DNA of 64,000 bases from Brienomyrus brachyistius (taxonomy: Eukaryota; Chordata; Actinopteri; Osteoglossiformes; Mormyridae): the NCBI RefSeq assembly GCF_023856365.1, contig NC_064539.1, forward strand, positions 18,603,019 to 18,667,018. The letters are read 5' to 3'. Position numbers and translations under genes: made by a program. The notes beneath the pieces are model-generated. The model was not told the origin of the DNA, made no database searches, and saw nothing but the letters and a program-made list of their open reading frames with translations. Position 1 is the first letter of the stretch; each line of letters opens with the position of its first letter. Below, one piece after another: positions 47,001-52,454 of the stretch.

Positions 47001-49967
47001 TGTTCCCAATGTGAATCACCACACTGGCCCGTGTTTTGATAAGCAGAATAATAACGAATTGGAACAGCCTCTGATTCTCTCTCTCTTTATTCGGCCTCGC
47101 CTCAGATGTATTGCTTTTTCTGTGTGGTTTTCTTTTTTTCCCCCCAGTCCTTGTGGGACAAGCCTCCATTTTCCATGAAAGCTTTAAAAGCCTCGCAAAC
47201 TGGAGATTGGGAGCCGTGAGAGAGATGCTCTGGAGTCTCCGTCGTTCCCGTTAACCCCTCTGTCTCCCATCTTTGCGCGGAGAGTTTGCTTAAGCGCAGG
47301 CTCTCCTTTTTCCAGTCTGTGTTAAAGTAGATGTCCTTGTTAGAATCTCGGCTTTAATGCGTCTGACTTGATCTTGGTATTTATGCGCTTTGCCTTTATG
47401 AGTTGAAGTTAGAAAACCTTAATTCTTGTTTCACTTTAAGAAAGCTGAAGTCTGGAAGTATTTATTTACATTTCTTATGTTGCGTAAAATTTCAAATGAC
47501 ATCCAAATAAAATTTCCCGCACTATTGCAAGTTTCTGATATACATTATCAGCTGCAAAATGCGCATTAACAATGAAATTAAACAGTTAAAATTATTTAAA
47601 TTTATCTATTCAACCGATGCCTTTGTCCAGTGAGACGTACGATTGAGGAAAGTGCGGGGTCAGTCGCCGCCTACCATTCCTCTGGCACTTTGGGCTGAGG
47701 GCCTTATTCAAGCGCCCAGTGCTGATATTATTACTCTGCCAACCAAGGGATTTTACCCCACAACCTTCTGGACATGGGGCCAGATTCATAACCTTCTGAG
47801 CTACACAGTAACGAATTGGGAATTTTGGCCCGTCCTACAATTTTGACTAAAATCCGACAGCTAACGGCTTTATCTTTTACCCACTTGAGAAACTCCAACC
47901 TAATTTTATTGTTAATGAATGAAAAAAATACATTTCCTATCATGCAAGTTCCAGAAGTTCCCTTTGTCATCCGTGTGTTTTCTCTTCCATGAGTTATTGG
48001 TGTATTCAGGCTGTACATGCCGTGCTGAGTATTACTCACCGTTTCCAGCTCTGAGGCTGTACTGTGCTAAAATAGAGAAGAGGTGAGTTGGCAATGAATA
48101 TTTATATGCTGTTTTTTACAGTTACTCTCAGTGGGATAACTCTAGGCGCACTCAACATTGTGGGTATGACAAGATATTGCTGTTATTAATGAAGCCAGCC
48201 ATCTTCCTCCTGTCTGCCCTTTGCCAGAATGTGCCGAGATGTAGTGTGCATTGCAGCCGGCAGGCTATGAATAATAGAGCAGGGTCTGTGTTGCTTCTTG
48301 TGGATCTCCCTGTTAGACGAGTTCCTTTCAGCATATTGCAATTATGGTAACGCGATGGGCAGCTTGCATATACCCCTTGTGTCACTCAGGGGTTTGTCCA
48401 AATGGCACTGGGGAATCCCCACTTCTCTTCATAAAGTGCCACCTCTTATGTGACGTTTCAGGATTAAATTACTTTTGAAAATGAGTGAGTTTTGGAACAT
48501 TTTCGAGAAGGTGTTTTTTTTTTTGGGGGGGGGGGCAGTTTGACTTATCTCTATTATTGAAAGTGGGGGAGTCAGGTACTATTAAGGCAGATGATTTATA
48601 AAAGGTTCAATGCAAAGAGAAATGGAATTTCTGTTTGAAGCGAAAGGCAGCTCTCTCTCAGAAATTGGTCTCCAGTGGAGACTCTCCAATGAAATTTTTG
48701 ATGGCATAACATCCTGTCAGAATTTATAACATGCTCACTGTTTCACTGGCTGAATGAGCCCCCATCTGAATGCTTAGGGAATCTCGTGTTTCCTCCAGAT
48801 CAAGGAGAAATTGTGTAATCTGTCACCGGTTGTTTTTCTAACATTGACAATCTTGAACAAATTTGTTTCCTTCCTTAGACAGGTAGTTGATTATAAGTTA
48901 CTCAATATTTAAAGACTGTTACCTCAGAAGCTGATAGTTTTACGAGGCGGCTTCCACCTGAAGCTGCTGTATTCTGTCACATATAATAATCTCTTAAATT
49001 TGTTTTTTTCCCCCCTTTAAATATACCCTGCCTCTGTGTTCCGGAAAGTGCTGTATCTCTTAAACAAAACAGTGAGCTTCATGTTGTATTTAAAAAAATA
49101 TATACTAAAACCAGGTAATCTAGAGATTATGAACATTATTCTTTAAAGCAATAAATAAAATTAGACATAAAATGATTTAGGGGGTTTTAAAAAAGTCATC
49201 GTGGGTGGTGTCTGCATCTTTCCTCTACGGCTGTAGGTTTGATTCCAGTTTTAACTTTTTGTGTGTGGAGTTTTTCCTGTTCGATCCCAAGTGCACTCCG
49301 TACTCCTGATTTCTCCCAATTTGCAAAGACATGTGGCTCGATAAATGTGTTTCTCGAAATCTCCCAGAGAATGTGAATGTGTGCTGTGTGATGCTCTGGC
49401 AGCCTGTCTCCCTGCACCATACATCCTGTCTCCTGCGATTCACCCCAGGCTTGCCCTAACCCTGTACTATAACCAGGCACAGAGGTTTGTTATACATGCG
49501 GTAATTTTGTTTGCATATGCAGTATAACTAAGCAGAAACGTCAAGCACATTTCAGCACAACGTTCACTGTATACACTGTCAGCTGAGCCGTTTACCTGTA
49601 TAAGGTCAGAGAAATCATCTCATCAAGGGAAAGCTTAAAAAAATAAAGCCTTATGCAAGTAGGCAGTCGTTAAGGAACTACACATGCAGAGAACCTCAAG
49701 TCTGAGATTAGTGCACTAAATAATCCCGTTGTGTGAATCGGGTAAAAATATACATGATAAATGAGAATGAGAAAATAAAACCTGTATTAATCCATCCTTC
49801 ATGTGATTCCCATGTAGAAGTTTCCAGAGCTGAAGTTCAAGTATGTGGAAGAGGATCAACCTGAAGACTTCTTCATACCATATGTTTGGTCCCTGGTCTT
49901 CAACTCGGGGGTGGGGCTCCACTGGACCCCCCAAGGCATTGAGCTCTTCAGCATGGATTCCAGCTGA
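7163..49967 (+). CDS. dym: DYM (dymeclin), 3' part of gene: nine coding exons to the stop codon
   Basis: This is the C-terminal two thirds of dymeclin, a peripheral Golgi protein that cycles with the cytosol and is needed for Golgi organisation and secretory traffic. Human loss causes Dyggve-Melchior-Clausen dysplasia. Nine + strand exons, each with AG acceptor and GT donor, splice in frame: 7163-7348, 8137-8315, 9759-9884, 15170-15283, 15429-15523, 30061-30166, 40271-40453, 43918-44031 and 49818-49967. The product has about 416 residues, against 669 for the whole human protein, so roughly 250 N-terminal residues are encoded before the window. Recognisable blocks in order are [68 protein letters not shown] and [13 protein letters not shown]. 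Hydrophobic helices dominate and no enzyme motif is visible. Introns range from 145 bp to 14.5 kb. Identification rests on remembered family sequence, and I found no frameshift or internal stop. Confidence 0.96.
8137..8315 (+). CDS. dym: DYM coding exon b
   Basis: The acceptor is TTTCAG at 8136 and the donor is GTGAGC. The split Asp codon (g|at) joins exon a in frame. It encodes [15 protein letters not shown] and [17 protein letters not shown], and ends with DMENL in phase 0. These are among the most conserved stretches of the family. Confidence 0.96.
8316..9758. other. DYM intron b-c, no gene recognised
   Basis: It holds a 166-codon + strand ORF (8576-9076) ending in an A-rich run, without recognisable domains or splice context, and a moderately GC-rich stretch at 9090-9430. 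No repeat family is assigned. Confidence 0.4.
9759..9884 (+). CDS. dym: DYM coding exon c
   Basis: The acceptor is CTCACAG at 9758 and the donor is GTGAGT. The exon is 126 bp, 42 codons, phase 0 on both sides. It encodes [20 protein letters not shown] followed by a hydrophobic stretch and FNRSIHEV, matching dymeclin without gaps. Confidence 0.96.
9885..13253. other. DYM intron c-d, first part: nothing recognised
   Basis: AT-rich intron. A tRNA-like T-arm sequence (GGTTCAATTCCCCGAC on -, near 12045-12061) is present without the rest of a tRNA. No exon or clear mobile element. Confidence 0.4.
13254..13308 (+). repeat. 12-bp minisatellite
   Basis: Four uninterrupted copies of GGACCAACACCA followed by a partial fifth. 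The open frames across it are repeat artefacts. Confidence 0.9.
13881..13903 (+). repeat. Poly-C run of 23
   Basis: An uninterrupted C homopolymer, one of several unusually long G or C runs in this window. Confidence 0.9.
14050..15169. other. DYM intron c-d, last part: nothing recognised
   Basis: AT-rich intron up to the acceptor at 15169. No repeat family is recognised. Confidence 0.35.
15170..15283 (+). CDS. dym: DYM coding exon d
   Basis: The acceptor is CCTTGCAG at 15169 and the donor is GTAAGT. It has 38 codons, phase 0. It encodes [17 protein letters not shown] and then a hydrophobic helix with [12 protein letters not shown], ending MTRTR. Confidence 0.96.
15429..15523 (+). CDS. dym: DYM coding exon e
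   Basis: The acceptor is CCGTAG at 15428 and the donor is GTGAGC. It encodes [18 protein letters not shown] and on to AAQRII, and exits in phase 2 inside a Ser codon. Only 145 bp separate it from exon d, while the next intron is about 14.5 kb. Confidence 0.95.
16196..16690 (+). pseudogene. Tc1-like transposase relic with internal deletions
   Basis: The + strand carries a second, different Tc1-like family. The N-terminal part is at 16230-16380 (GTCAGAACATCTCCAACATGG, GTATGTAGTGGTCAATACTTAC, GGGTCATGGGCGCCCAAGG). The catalytic-domain part is at 16425-16640 ([14 protein letters not shown] in one frame; [19 protein letters not shown] in another). About 300 bp are missing between them, and there are further frameshifts. 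Terminal repeats are not identified. Confidence 0.8.
17526..17557 (+). repeat. (TTA)n microsatellite
   Basis: About ten TTA units in the 14.5-kb DYM intron. Confidence 0.9.
17560..18499. other. DYM intron e-f section, nothing recognised
   Basis: AT-rich sequence without exon or repeat signatures that I can name. Confidence 0.35.
18500..19010 (+). mobile_element. hAT-like element fragment
   Basis: It begins CTAGGGGTGTAACAGTACTC followed by AAAGTCACGGTTTAGTTCAGG, the usual 5' end of a fish hAT-type family. Near 18955-18990, GGTCTCGGTTTCAGAACC may be a decayed inverted counterpart. No transposase ORF remains, and the right boundary is uncertain. Confidence 0.5.
19100..20102. other. DYM intron e-f section, nothing recognised
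   Basis: AT-rich. No coding or repeat signature identified. Confidence 0.35.
20103..20205. mobile_element. Short foldback MITE, family CAGTGTTTCCC, copy 1
   Basis: The ends CAGTATTTCTTAAACCAG and (on -) CATTTTTCCAAATCCGGTCC are inverted repeats. The inner GGACTGTCTGGGGGTCCCCG matches the copy at 27838-27971. It is about 103 bp and has no coding capacity. Confidence 0.65.
20237..20730. mobile_element. hAT-type MITE (GGGCTGGACGATAT ends)
   Basis: The left end GACTGGGCGATATATC and the right end (on -) GGGCTGGACGATATGC are imperfect terminal inverted repeats. Flanking TGGAATAG and TGGGATAG could be an 8-bp target duplication with one mismatch, typical of hAT elements. A foldback element at 20359-20503 is nested inside. 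Confidence 0.7.
20359..20503. mobile_element. Foldback MITE, family AGGTCCAGA, copy A (nested)
   Basis: The left arm GTTCAGGTCCATAAAGTACG with CCAGACCAGGGTTTTGTT pairs with the right arm CAAAATCTTGGTCTGG with CTGAACCTACCTCTG. A central inner palindrome is AGTTGAGTACT...ATACTCAACT. It is the same family as 26680-26817 and 43691-43803. Confidence 0.7.
20740..22285. other. DYM intron e-f section, low-complexity and unassigned
   Basis: It contains a TTCTA/TCTATA-rich patch (21430-21520) and short A and T runs. No exon or mobile element is assigned. Confidence 0.35.
22289..22350 (+). repeat. (AC)n microsatellite
   Basis: A CACACA run with a few interruptions (CTCACACTC) at its 3' side. Confidence 0.9.
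22360..23521. other. DYM intron e-f section, nothing recognised
   Basis: Intronic sequence with a G run at 22520-22533. No exon is supported: possible ORFs at 22540-22827 lack matching splice phase and family resemblance. Confidence 0.35.
23522..23614 (+). repeat. 31-bp tandem repeat, three copies
   Basis: Two identical units and one diverged unit. Each unit carries CCAAT and an internal hairpin, CAATCAT-cttc-ATGATTG, in the two perfect copies. Confidence 0.9.
24250..24463. mobile_element. Foldback element with 56-bp inverted arms
   Basis: Arms 24250-24305 and 24408-24463 match as reverse complements at 51 of 56 positions, around a 102-bp loop. Ends are AGGGT...ACCCT. Each arm contains the palindrome GTGGAGCTCCAC. 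No ORF. The structure fits a MITE or foldback transposon, but I do not recognise the family and see no clear target duplication. Confidence 0.8.
24565..24870 (+). mobile_element. tRNA-derived SINE with ATT tail
   Basis: The head shows an A-box-like TGGCTCAGCAGG (24581-24592) and a B-box-like GGTTCTAGCTC (24621-24631), spaced as in tRNA genes. The body includes GGGCCCTTCAGCAAGGCCCTTA, and the 3' end runs into a (TTA)n tract at 24825-24868. It shares the AAGGCCCTTA motif with the copy at 32665. Confidence 0.75.
24880..26679. other. DYM intron e-f section, nothing recognised
   Basis: AT-rich intron. No exon, RNA gene or named repeat. Confidence 0.35.
26680..26817. mobile_element. Foldback MITE, family AGGTCCAGA, copy B
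   Basis: The left arm CAGAGGTACGTAATTCAGG...GACCAAGACTTTGT pairs with the right arm ACAAAATCTTGGTCTGG...CTGAATTTACCCACCTCTG over about 53 bp at roughly 85 percent identity. This is the clearest complete copy of the family in the window. Confidence 0.75.
27290..27650 (+). pseudogene. Non-LTR retrotransposon 3' end
   Basis: The + strand encodes the C-terminal end of a fish LINE ORF2 in shifted frames: [18 protein letters not shown], then (next frame) [21 protein letters not shown] sequence. The nucleotide stretch GACCCGGAAAAGCGGTAGATG is followed by a GATG tail. It is 5'-truncated. The LINE clade is not assigned. Confidence 0.7.
27838..27971. mobile_element. Short foldback MITE, family CAGTGTTTCCC, copy 2
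   Basis: The left end CAGTGTTTCCCATTCCGG and the right end (on -) CATTGTTTCCCAACC are terminal inverted repeats. Inner GACAGTCCATGTTTTT and AATGTGGACTGTC pair. Flanking ATTTAGCT and GCTTAGCT may be a decayed 8-bp target duplication. Confidence 0.75.
27980..29241. other. DYM intron e-f section, nothing recognised
   Basis: Intronic, with a G run of 16 at 28594-28609. Confidence 0.35.
29242..29906. mobile_element. TIR element, family X, copy 2 (uninterrupted)
   Basis: The left end ATGGCTGCCTTTCCAGTGCC and the right end (on -) ATGGTGCGTTTTCACTGCC are imperfect inverted repeats. Next to them lie repeated GAGCCGTACCC-type units on the left and GTACGGCTTAGGTACGG on the right. No transposase. It is the uninterrupted reference for the nested copy at 3480-5500. 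Confidence 0.65.
30061..30166 (+). CDS. dym: DYM coding exon f
   Basis: The acceptor is CTTGTCAG at 30060 and the donor is GTGAGT. It completes the split Ser codon and reads [20 protein letters not shown], then a variable G/S-rich linker, ending LPDY. Exit phase is 0. Confidence 0.96.
30167..32020. other. DYM intron f-g section, nothing recognised
   Basis: AT-rich with a G run of 14 at 31131-31144. A more complex stretch at 31200-31430 has no coding signature. Confidence 0.35.
32030..32460. promoter_or_regulatory. Candidate intronic enhancer in DYM
   Basis: A block of non-repetitive, moderately GC-rich sequence inside an AT-rich intron. It contains homeodomain-like (ACTTAATTGG, ATAATTACATTA) and forkhead-like (TGTTTGTTTA) motifs. 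It does not resemble an exon or any repeat copy here. The call rests on composition and motifs only; conservation is untested. Confidence 0.25.
32665..32810 (+). mobile_element. tRNA-derived SINE, 5'-truncated
   Basis: A perfect B-box GGTTCAAATCC (32681-32691) is followed by AAGGCCCTTAACCC and the typical 3' end GGATAAAAGCATCTGGTAAA. The A-box half is missing or diverged. It is the same broad family as 24565-24870. Confidence 0.75.
32820..34290. other. DYM intron f-g section, nothing recognised
   Basis: It contains a C run of 12 (33131-33142) and a GC-rich patch near 33200-33310 without coding features. Confidence 0.35.
34304..34380 (+). repeat. (TG)n microsatellite
   Basis: About 38 dinucleotide units with two GC interruptions. 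Confidence 0.95.
34981..35028 (+). repeat. (TTTC)n microsatellite
   Basis: A tetranucleotide pyrimidine tract, regular from about 34996. Confidence 0.9.
35411..35428 (+). repeat. Poly-G run of 18
   Basis: An uninterrupted homopolymer, likely length-polymorphic. Confidence 0.9.
35440..36210. other. DYM intron f-g section, unassigned
   Basis: It includes a GC-balanced stretch (35490-35900) with overlapping ORFs in several frames. None shows family resemblance or DYM splice context. Confidence 0.3.
36221..36340 (+). repeat. (GGAT)n imperfect microsatellite
   Basis: About 120 bp of GGATGGAT with substitutions. This tetranucleotide often forms the tail of fish non-LTR elements. Confidence 0.9.
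36350..37960. other. DYM intron f-g section, nothing recognised
   Basis: AT-rich intron without named features. Confidence 0.35.
37965..38130 (-). repeat. Dispersed fish repeat 3' end (reverse orientation)
   Basis: Read on -, it has GGCACCCCATCCTGGGTTATT, CTGGGACAGGCTCTGGGACCCC and a GGAT-rich tail. These are the usual 3' end of a common fish repeat of which 49195-49480 and 52265-52450 appear to be other pieces. Confidence 0.65.
38140..40270. other. DYM intron f-g section, unassigned
   Basis: It contains C runs (38457-38468) and a GC-balanced block at 39300-39830 with a 168-codon ORF (39321-39827) that resembles no family. An A-rich segment at 39000-39100 may be a decayed repeat. Confidence 0.35.
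40271..40453 (+). CDS. dym: DYM coding exon g
   Basis: The acceptor is CATTCTCAG at 40270 and the donor is GTGAGC. It has 61 codons in phase 0. It encodes [20 protein letters not shown] and [20 protein letters not shown], then [13 protein letters not shown]. It is almost identical to the family consensus. Confidence 0.97.
40454..43690. other. DYM intron g-h, nothing recognised
   Basis: AT-rich intron with an AATATTAATTAATATTAATATTAATT palindromic patch near 42650-42680. No exon or named repeat before the foldback copy at 43691. Confidence 0.35.
43691..43803. mobile_element. Foldback MITE, family AGGTCCAGA, copy C (half)
   Basis: The central GTTGAGTACTATGTGAC and TTATACTCAGCT and the right arm (ACCTTGGTCTGGATTTGTG, GGACCTGAACTATCCACC) match copies A and B. 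The left arm is missing. Confidence 0.7.
43918..44031 (+). CDS. dym: DYM coding exon h
   Basis: The acceptor is CCCTGCAG at 43917 and the donor is GTGAGT. It has 38 codons, phase 0: [20 protein letters not shown] through LPKDRLK. Confidence 0.95.
44032..45730. other. DYM intron h-i section, nothing recognised
   Basis: AT-rich. No exon or named repeat. Confidence 0.35.
45735..46060. repeat. GT-rich array with a GTGGGGACC dispersed repeat
   Basis: A GTGTGT/CTGTGGGTGGG array leads into ACATTGTGGGGACCACAATG and ATAGTGGGGACC, and ends near ATGATCCCCACAAAGATA. This arrangement is a very common dispersed repeat in fish genomes. Confidence 0.6.
46065..46130 (+). repeat. (CTGT/CTGC)n microsatellite
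   Basis: CTGTCTGTCTGCCTTCC repeats directly after the GTGGGGACC repeat. Confidence 0.8.
46140..47615. other. DYM intron h-i section, unassigned
   Basis: The block at 46550-46960 is GC-balanced and non-repetitive and could be regulatory. There is no coding evidence. Confidence 0.3.
47620..47810 (+). repeat. SINE-like dispersed repeat, copy 3 (degraded)
   Basis: GGGCCTTATTCAAGCGCCCAG and CCCACAACCTTCTGGAC followed by CCTTCTGAGCTACACAG align with the body and end of the repeats at 845 and 3705. Confidence 0.55.
47820..49190. other. DYM intron h-i section, nothing recognised
   Basis: Intronic, with a G run of 11 at 48525-48535. Confidence 0.35.
49195..49480 (+). repeat. Dispersed fish repeat (body)
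   Basis: TAGGTTTGATTCCAG, GTGTGTGGAGTTTTTCC, CCAATTTGCAAAGACATGTGG and the end CTAACCCTGTACTATAACC follow the order of a common fish SINE-like repeat. It is diverged. Confidence 0.6.
49818..49967 (+). CDS. dym: DYM last coding exon with stop codon
   Basis: The acceptor is CATGTAG at 49817. It encodes [19 protein letters not shown], then [17 protein letters not shown] and the end LFSMDSS, then TGA at 49965-49967. The C-terminus (MDSS) differs in its last residue from human MDSD. The 3' UTR follows directly. Confidence 0.96.
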   Translation, partial: KFPELKFKYVEEDQPEDFFIPYVWSLVFNSGVGLHWTPQGIELFSMDSS

Positions 49968-50451
49968 CTTTGCTTGTGTGAATATATGTGTGAGAGTACT
50001 GGAGGGGATAGGGGGGTACGGCTGGATGATTCTGGGGTTTATATTTCCGAATAACGTGTAGCTATGCCTGAATGTGAGCAAACACTTGGCTGTGTCTCTA
50101 CATGGCTTTGGAAGGTGCCTCTAGCTGCAGAACATGGATCACGGGGGGGGTTCATGTTTCATTTTTGGCTGCACTAACCCAGAAACGTTACTGCACACCG
50201 CTTTTCCCGGGTAGACTGAACATCAGCCACACTTCTGCCGCATTGAGCGTCGGTACTGGTCCACCGGCTCGATAGGGTTACCGGAGCGGGGCTGGGGGAG
50301 GGCAACCAGTAAGTCAGCTCCCACGCTGATGTCTAACGTTATCAAAAGAAAGCATGTAAACATTAATGGGAGCCTCACTGGTTTTCCTTCCTCTTATGAT
50401 CATATATTTGGCTAAATGCAGCTGCATATGGCATCAAATGCAGGTTTTATT

Positions 50452-50457
50452 AATAAA
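50452..50457 (+). terminator. dym: Candidate proximal poly(A) signal of DYM
   Basis: Canonical AATAAA 485 bp after the stop codon. It could give a shorter 3' UTR than the signal at 51232. Confidence 0.35.
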
Positions 50458-51231
50458 AGATAATTATTGCAGGAGGCAAGATGTCTAGTAGAAGGTGTTT
50501 AATTGTGGAATAATAGTTTAGTGGAGTATTTTTTTTTTATTATTCTTATCAACAAACTATTGAGTGGTACATACCCCAAATGTCAGATACAGACCTAGCC
50601 AAGCACTTTTTCTTATTATATACTTTCTCTTCTTATTGATCCAGCCCTTGGTGTATACCCAGTTTGCACAAGCTTTAAAAAAGATTGGGGACAGAATTTT
50701 ATTCATTTAAACCTGATCTGTACATATACCCATTACACAATCCAAGTCGGGGGGGGGACTCAGCAAGTGCATGTACTTATTTTTTTATACACAATTACAA
50801 AAAGCATGTTTGTTTCAGTAAGTTTTACTATGAGGATGTGGAGGATGGGTGTTGTTTGTGATTCCCGCCCCCTCTCCCTACAGTAAGACTAGTCAGGTTG
50901 AGTGAAAAGAAAGTGTATGCCCTAATATGGTTTATGAGGTTATATAACATGTGGTACGGAAAGCTGCGAGGGACATCTGCTTTAGTTACATGGAGGCGAT
51001 GACGCTGATCGCTGTTACACAGCAGGGATGCTGTACACCTGATCAACAACGGAGGGCTGATGTCTTATTTTCTGTACATGTATAAACTGAAGTCTTTAAA
51101 ACTTAATTTATTTTCAGCACATCGCAGCTATGTGAGGGGCCAGTCCGGCATTTAAAGTCTTTGAGAATGCTTTACCTGTCTTCCTCCTGATTGTAATGTA
51201 TCGCTAATTTAAATCTTTGTAAACCAACATC

Positions 51232-51237
51232 AATAAA
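51232..51237 (+). terminator. dym: Candidate distal poly(A) signal of DYM
   Basis: Canonical AATAAA followed within about 60 bp by a T/GT-rich stretch (TGTTTTGTTTATCTGTTG), as expected for a cleavage site. It is the better placed of the two signals, but cDNA ends would be needed to choose. Confidence 0.45.
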
Positions 51238-51255
51238 AAAAAGAAAGGTGGAATT

Positions 51256-51690
51256 ATTCTCCTGTTATTAATATTCCAGTGAAAGATAGTGTTTTGTTTA
51301 TCTGTTGAAATATCTCTAATGCGCATGCAAAGCCTATTCTAAGGAAATTACAGTAGAGCGATACATTCACATTTTAGTGGCGTTTTTCTCTAACATACAA
51401 GTGAGTCTAATAATACATCACAATGGTAAATTGAATATCATAAAAGCAATAGTAAATTGATAGTATTGTTGATCAACTTTTTTTGGTTTTATTAAAATGA
51501 TCAGCACTGAAAAATAAATTATAATAATAAATGTGTTCGGTTTCTCCTTTAGCTACACATTGTTGTTTCTGTCCTCCATTGTTTAATTTGCATCCATTGT
51601 TTAATTTGCATCCATGTACTAATGGCTGGAATGTTTAATTGCGCATTTTGTGTTTCTCCACGGTTCTGATTGACTCGCTACATTTCAGAG
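51256..51690. other. DYM-SMAD7 intergenic, nothing recognised
   Basis: AT-rich with a perfect 18-bp tandem duplication at 51575-51610. Confidence 0.4.
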
Positions 51691-52250
51691 GTTTAAAAAT
51701 AAGTCTGTAAAATCAGACGTCAGAAATCTTGGTGTCACAATGGATTCAGACTTTGGCTTCGGTGTCCATATCAAAGCAATAACTAAATCAGACAGAAAAA
51801 GAGATAATTAGAGGTCTCTTGTCCAAACAAGACTTAAAGAAGCTCACGCATTCATGAGTCTTCAGCAGGATGGACGACTGCAATGATCTCTTGAACGGGC
51901 CTCCCATAGAAACCATTATACATCTTCTGGTCATTGAGAATGTTGTTGCTGGAGTTCTAACAGGAGAAAATAGATCTGAGGGTGTTGCACCAATTCCTAG
52001 ATCTTCACATGCCCTTCAGTTACAAAATACTGCTGCTTGTGTATAAATCACTCAAAGGTTTTCATCCAGCATATACTTCTAATCTGGTTGATGGATACAA
52101 GCCCGCTACATCCCTTTGATCTAAAGACGCTGAACCATCTATTATTCTGCTAGAACCAACTTCTGGAAGATCTTCGATATGCCCCCACCATTAGCTGCAT
52201 TTAAATCTCGGCTTAAAACCGACTTGCTTTTTCTATGCCTTTGCTTGACT
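51690..52250 (+). pseudogene. Non-LTR retrotransposon reverse transcriptase 3' relic
   Basis: Broken frames on + give VRNLGVTMDSDFGFGVHIKA and a later part equivalent to MDDCNDLLNGPP. A region near 52000-52240 corresponds to the conserved end of the RT ORF (KILLLVYKSLKGFHPAYTSN-like, then AFKSRLKTDLLF-like). It resembles L2/CR1-type LINEs. It is 5'-truncated and full of lesions. Confidence 0.65.
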
Positions 52251-52264
52251 ATTTTAAGGACAGC

Positions 52265-52450
52265 ACTTTCTACACATGGAGTTGAGTTCCCATGTTCTCC
52301 GCATGCTCGCGTGGGTCTTCTCACAGTTTAAGACATGCAGTTAGCTGAATTGGGTTTTCTTAATTGCCCTGATGTGTGAGTGTATCTAGGTGCCTGCCCT
52401 GAAACAGACTGACATCCCACCTACAGTGACCTCTGCGCAGTGACCTCTGC
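52265..52450 (+). repeat. Dispersed fish repeat fragment
   Basis: CCATGTTCTCCGCATGCTCG, GTGGGTCTTCTC, AGACATGCAGTTAG and TGCCTGCCCTG follow the same order as the repeat at 49195. It is inserted next to the LINE relic. Confidence 0.55.
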
Positions 52451-52454
52451 TTAC

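Larger units (their letters stand above)
49968..51255 (+). other. dym: Probable DYM 3' UTR
   Basis: About 1.25 kb of AT-rich sequence lies between the DYM stop codon and the second AATAAA. It contains no splice-flanked ORF and a few G runs (near 50144 and 50750). The end is inferred from poly(A) signals only. Confidence 0.5.
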